The position numbers were made by a program, and so were the translations under genes. From the NCBI GenBank assembly GCA_011525785.1, contig WYBT01000019.1, forward strand, positions 124,001-188,000: a stretch of 64,000 bases of DNA. The letters run 5' to 3'. Of the stretch, positions 60,987 through 64,000 are shown in pieces. Source of the stretch: Planctomycetaceae bacterium (lineage in GTDB: Bacteria > Planctomycetota > UBA1135 > GCA-002686595). The first letter of the stretch is position 1. The number at the start of each line of letters is the position of its first letter. A model generated the notes under the pieces. That model saw nothing but the letters and a program-made list of their open reading frames with translations. It was not told where the DNA came from and made no database searches.

Positions 60987-62252
60987 TCAGTGACGAGCTG
61001 CAGCCGCGGCGCGCGCGAGCTCGTACTCCTCGAGGAACTCCTCGTGGAGTCGGCGGATCGTGAAGTGGGCCTCGAGGCGGCGGCGGCCGGCCTCGCCCAT
61101 CGCGCGGCGCAGCGCCGGGTCGCGTAGGAGGCGCGCGATGCACTCGGCGAACTCGCGCACCTGGAACGGATTGGCGACCAGGCCCGTGACGCCGTGCTCG
61201 ACCACTTCCTTGCAGCCGCCGAAACCCGTTGCGACGACCGGCTTGGAGTGCTCCATGGCCTCGAGGTTGACGAGGCCGAAGGTCTCGAGGCAGATCGAGG
61301 GCGACACGAGCACGTCGAGCGCCGCGTAGGCCGCGCCGAGCTCCGCGCCGTCGAGCCAGCCCGTCGGCACGACCATGTCGGCCACGCCGCGCTCGGCGGC
61401 GGCGAAGCTGAACTCGCGCTCGTACAAATCGCTCTTGCCCATCACGAGCAGGCGCAGCTGCGGAAACTCCGTCCGCAGGTGCGCGAGCATGTCGAAGAGC
61501 TGCAGGATGCCCTTGAGCGCGTGGAGGCGGCCGCCCATCGCGATGAGCAGCTTGCCCTCGAGCCGATGCTTGGCGCGAAAGGCGCGCACCGCGTCCTCGC
61601 CGGGCAATTGCGGCTGCAGGCGGAGCGCGTTGTGGATCGTGCGGTCGACGCGGATGCCGTTGGCGCGCACCGCGGCGCCCAGCTCGTCCGAGACCACGGT
61701 GAAGCGGTCGACGTCGCGCGCGAGCACTGTCGCGATGCGCGCGTTGCGGTCGGGGCGATAGCGAAAGCGCTGGCACGGCAGGCACTTCTGCCAGTGCGCT
61801 TGGTAGTCGCGCAGCGCCCAACCGTGCTCAGCGCCGCCGTGGAAGCAGTCGAGCTTCTGGTAGCAGTAGGTCATCGAGTCGTGCGCGGTGAACACGACGC
61901 CCGCGCCCGCGGCGCGCGCTTCGGTGAGCGCGGCGTACGAGAGGTGCGAGTGGATCAGGTGCGAGTGCGCGACGTCCGGCTTCCACTCGGCCAGCACCGC
62001 GCGCAGCGGCGCGATCACGGCGCGGTTGCGCAGCGACTTCCAAGCTCGAAAGCGCGCCGGATAGTCCGAGTGGATGCGCACCAGCTCGGTTCCCTCGACC
62101 GTCGCGCGTCCCGCGAGCGCGCGATCGGGCGTGGTGGTGACGAGCAGGGTCTCGTGCCCGTCCGCGCGCAGCAGCTCGGCCTGCTGGTAGATCTGGCGCA
62201 CCGACGAGCCGATGCGCGGATCCCACAGGTCGCAGAGGAACAGGATGCGCAC
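60987..62252 (-). CDS. GT4-family glycosyltransferase (421 aa)
   Basis: MRILFLCDLWDPRIGSSVRQ is the usual N-terminal Rossmann; the acceptor half carries DVAHSHLIHSHLSYAAL and VVFTAHDSMTYCYQ; the donor half LLIAMGGRLHALKGILQLF, LLVMGKSDLYEREFSFAA, CLETFGLVNLEAMEHSKPV (EX7E) and GGCKEVVEHGVTGLVANPF. A Cys pair (KCLPCQRF) lies in the acceptor half. GTG 62252. Probably builds an exopolysaccharide or lipid-linked glycan. Confidence 0.92.
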   Translation of the reverse strand: MRILFLCDLWDPRIGSSVRQIYQQAELLRADGHETLLVTTTPDRALAGRATVEGTELVRIHSDYPARFRAWKSLRNRAVIAPLRAVLAEWKPDVAHSHLIHSHLSYAALTEARAAGAGVVFTAHDSMTYCYQKLDCFHGGAEHGWALRDYQAHWQKCLPCQRFRYRPDRNARIATVLARDVDRFTVVSDELGAAVRANGIRVDRTIHNALRLQPQLPGEDAVRAFRAKHRLEGKLLIAMGGRLHALKGILQLFDMLAHLRTEFPQLRLLVMGKSDLYEREFSFAAAERGVADMVVPTGWLDGAELGAAYAALDVLVSPSICLETFGLVNLEAMEHSKPVVATGFGGCKEVVEHGVTGLVANPFQVREFAECIARLLRDPALRRAMGEAGRRRLEAHFTIRRLHEEFLEEYELARAAAAARH

Positions 62253-62284
62253 GGGATACGGCTCGCTCGCGCGCTAGCCGCGCT

Positions 62285-62521
62285 TCACTTGCAGAGCTTG
62301 GCCACCAGCTCTTCGACCTTGTCCGACAGTTCGCGCGCGAAGTCCTCGCCGAAGTCGGCCTCGAGCACGTCGATCTCGCTGAACTGGTAGCGCCCGCTCG
62401 CGCGGTTGAAGGGGATGCCGTACTCCCACTTGTTCCCGTCCGAGGCGTGGATCACCACCGCGATCTGGTCGTCGCCCTCGACGGGCTCGACGGTGTACTT
62501 GACGACTTCGTAGTGGCTCAT
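62285..62521 (-). CDS. Small conserved-looking protein of unknown function (78 aa)
   Basis: MSHYEVVKYTVEPVEGDDQI, AVVIHASDGNKWEYGIPFNR and SGRYQFSEIDVLEADFG suggest a small alpha/beta protein, with a C-terminal helix (FARELSDKVEELVAKL). Same strand and 15 bp after the mltA stop, so probably co-transcribed. No family can be named. Confidence 0.72.
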   Translation of the reverse strand: MSHYEVVKYTVEPVEGDDQIAVVIHASDGNKWEYGIPFNRASGRYQFSEIDVLEADFGEDFARELSDKVEELVAKLCK

Positions 62522-62536
62522 GGCGCGGATGGGGCG

Positions 62537-63730
62537 TTAGTTCTGCGGAGGCGCGCCGACGTACTGCGGCTTGAGGAACAGGTAGTACATCTGGCCGGGG
62601 TACTTGGTGGCGCCGGCGATCTGCTCGGCCTCGTCGCCGATGCCGATGTAGATGTCGGCGCGGCCGGCGGTGCGGATCGCGCCGCCCGTGTCCTGGTCGA
62701 CCATCATGCGGTCGTAGATGTAGGCGGTCTGCGCCTTGGCGGGCGCCTTCACGTCGACGTACACGAGGCCGCCGCGCGGGAAGAGCGCCTTGTCGGTCGC
62801 CAGCGTGCGCCCCGGCTCGACGTCGACGTTGAGGCTGCCCTTGGGCGTCCCGTCGATCGGGAGGAAGAACACGAAGCTGTCGTCCTCTTCGATGTACTTC
62901 TGCAGCAGGTCGGGGTTCTTCTCGCCCCAGGCGCGGATCGCCGCGAGCGAGATGTCCTTGGCCGGGATGTGCTTGTCGCGCACGAGCGCCTTGCCCAGCG
63001 AGCGGTACTCGCGCCCGTTCTTGCCGTGGTAGCCGAACTTCTTCTCCGTTCCATCGGGCAGCCGGATCACGGCCGAGCCGTTGACGTGTGCGATAAACGC
63101 GTCGAGCGGATCGCGCAGGTAGACCAGCTCGAGGTTCTTGCCCTTGAGCATGCCGCTGGCCTCGATCGCAGCGCGCGTCGGGTACGGCCGGATCGAGCCG
63201 TCCGCTTGCTTCTGGCCGAGGATCTCGCCGTCCTTGGCCTTCACCAGGTCCGGCGGCAGCGCGTACAGCGGATGGCGATAGGTCGCGTCCGCCGTCATCG
63301 AACCGTCGAGGATCGGCGTGCAGTAGCCGGTGAACAGCACGCCGCCGCCCTTGGCGTTCCAGCCCGCGCTCTTGAGGATCACGAACTCCTGGATCACGCG
63401 CGAATCGAACTCGTCGCCGTCGCGCGACTGGACCAGCAAGTCGCGGAAGCGCCGCACGCTCGCGCGCGCTTGCTCGTGCGTGATCCCTTCGATCGGGAAG
63501 TGCCGCTGCGACGAGGGCCGATCGAACCACTCGATCGAGCGGTCGAGCGCGGGGTAGAGCTCCTCGCGGTCGTACCAGGTGCTCGCAAAGCGCGGCCGCA
63601 CCTCGCCCTTCTTCAGCGGCAGCAGCGCCGGCGCGCCGGGAGGCAACGGCCGGCCGTAGTCGGGGGTTTGACAAGCCGCGGCCCCCAGGGCCACGAGCAG
63701 CGCGCACCGTGCAATCGTCGAGAACTTCAT
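62537..63730 (-). CDS. mltA: Membrane-bound lytic murein transglycosylase A, lipoprotein (397 aa)
   Basis: Lipoprotein signal (CALLVALGAAACQTPD). MltA motifs: WNAKGGGVLFTGYCTPILDG, YALPPDLVKAKDGE, YPTRAAIEASGMLKGKNLE, LVYLRDPLDAFIAHVNGSA, and the 3D-domain MMVDQDTGGAIRTAGRADIY whose Asp is catalytic. It cleaves the MurNAc-GlcNAc bond to 1,6-anhydro products. TACTCT lies 10 nt before ATG 63730; leaderless is possible. Followed on the same strand by the 78-aa gene and the glycosyltransferase. Confidence 0.93.
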   Translation of the reverse strand: MKFSTIARCALLVALGAAACQTPDYGRPLPPGAPALLPLKKGEVRPRFASTWYDREELYPALDRSIEWFDRPSSQRHFPIEGITHEQARASVRRFRDLLVQSRDGDEFDSRVIQEFVILKSAGWNAKGGGVLFTGYCTPILDGSMTADATYRHPLYALPPDLVKAKDGEILGQKQADGSIRPYPTRAAIEASGMLKGKNLELVYLRDPLDAFIAHVNGSAVIRLPDGTEKKFGYHGKNGREYRSLGKALVRDKHIPAKDISLAAIRAWGEKNPDLLQKYIEEDDSFVFFLPIDGTPKGSLNVDVEPGRTLATDKALFPRGGLVYVDVKAPAKAQTAYIYDRMMVDQDTGGAIRTAGRADIYIGIGDEAEQIAGATKYPGQMYYLFLKPQYVGAPPQN

Positions 63731-63748
63731 GGAGCGCGCGAGAGTAGC

Positions 63749-63786
63749 CGCAGGCCGCACACCGCGGAAGCGGCGGGCGGCCTGCG
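63749..63786 (-). terminator. Hairpin between the right-edge gene and mltA
   Basis: CGCAGGCCGC (63749-63758) pairs exactly with GCGGCCTGCG (63777-63786), 18-nt loop. It comes 69 bp after the stop of the gene at 63856 on the minus strand, just before the presumed mltA promoter. Confidence 0.55.
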
Positions 63787-63855
63787 AAGCGCTCAGCGCG
63801 TGCTCAGTCTCACTCGACCGGGCGGTACCCGACCGTGAAGGTCGAGAGGCGCGCT

Positions 63856-64000
63856 TCAGTTCGTGACCGTGAAGCTGATCGCGTTGCTGGTCGACGTCAC
63901 CGCGCTAGTGGCAGGATCCCACGTGAAGAACGCGTGGCTCACATTGGTTCCGACGATTCCCGGAACGCCGGTCGCCAAGGTGATCGTGCCGACGGTGATG
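63856..64000 (-). CDS. Exported-protein C-terminus of the shared-domain type (partial, runs off right edge)
   Basis: Only the last 47 residues are seen on the minus strand (ITVGTITLATGVPGIVGT, VSHAFFTWDPATSAVTSTS, NAISFTVTN). The ending ...SNAISFTV.N resembles the end of the exported C-terminal domain seen elsewhere in the window (NAL.F.V). The gene's start and its other domains lie outside. Confidence 0.6.
   Translation of the reverse strand, partial: ITVGTITLATGVPGIVGTNVSHAFFTWDPATSAVTSTSNAISFTVTN

Overview
The window is about 70% G+C, gene-dense bacterial chromosome and reads as a planctomycete. The family content points there: a cytochrome/DUF1549/DUF1553 protein directly followed by a DUF1501 protein, several large Ser/Thr kinases with membrane anchors and TPR sensor regions, five ECF-type sigma factors (one fused to a large extracytoplasmic region), and many secreted repeat proteins ending in one shared C-terminal domain (YCTAGT..NGC ... 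QAWYRDPP ... AL.F.V.P). The species cannot be fixed from the sequence alone. I saw no rRNA, tRNA or CRISPR array.

Layout. 1-5.2 kb: 5' end of a pyruvate:ferredoxin oxidoreductase gene, an ECF sigma factor divergent from a TPR kinase, then three small genes including a DUF5674 protein. 5.2-10 kb: a LemA/TPM/TPM operon, a PhyH-type dioxygenase and two exported proteins. 10-19 kb: two paralogous kinases with different TPR arrays, separated by three decayed copies of a Y1 (REP-associated) transposase unit and a DUF4143 ATPase. 19-24 kb: an ECF sigma factor, a thrombospondin-type-3-repeat protein and an S41 peptidase. 24-30 kb: dihaem cytochrome lipoprotein plus the DUF1549/DUF1553 and DUF1501 genes. 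30-36.7 kb: TIR-receiver fusion with YaeQ, a YebC-family protein, a flavin reductase, NagB, an exported protein and an AGE-family epimerase. 36.7-44.7 kb: a 35-bp perfect inverted repeat, the sigma-sensor fusion, a NamZ-like muramidase, two exported proteins and an HDOD protein. 44.8-51.7 kb: a copper-resistance island (multicopper oxidase, outer-membrane factor, CPxxG-repeat metal protein, Cys-tailed ECF sigma factor, CopA, CopZ). 52-64 kb: large repeat-rich exported proteins, an HxlR regulator, a sigma/partner pair, a glycosyltransferase and an MltA transglycosylase; a further gene for a shared-domain protein runs off the right edge.

How it works together. The clearest system is the copper island: all three transcription units under apparent control carry GTAnnCC-N14-CGTC upstream, with identical spacing, which fits recognition by the Cys-tailed ECF factor encoded inside the island. 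Peptidoglycan and amino-sugar genes (NamZ, NagB, AGE epimerase, MltA) are spread over 33-64 kb. At least eight genes have TAnnnT 6-10 nt before the start codon and no obvious ribosome-binding site, suggesting frequent leaderless transcripts; others have clear AGGAGG/GGAG sites. The kinase/TPR, TSP3 and FG-GAP arrays repeat at DNA level with exact periods (126, 99 and 201 bp).
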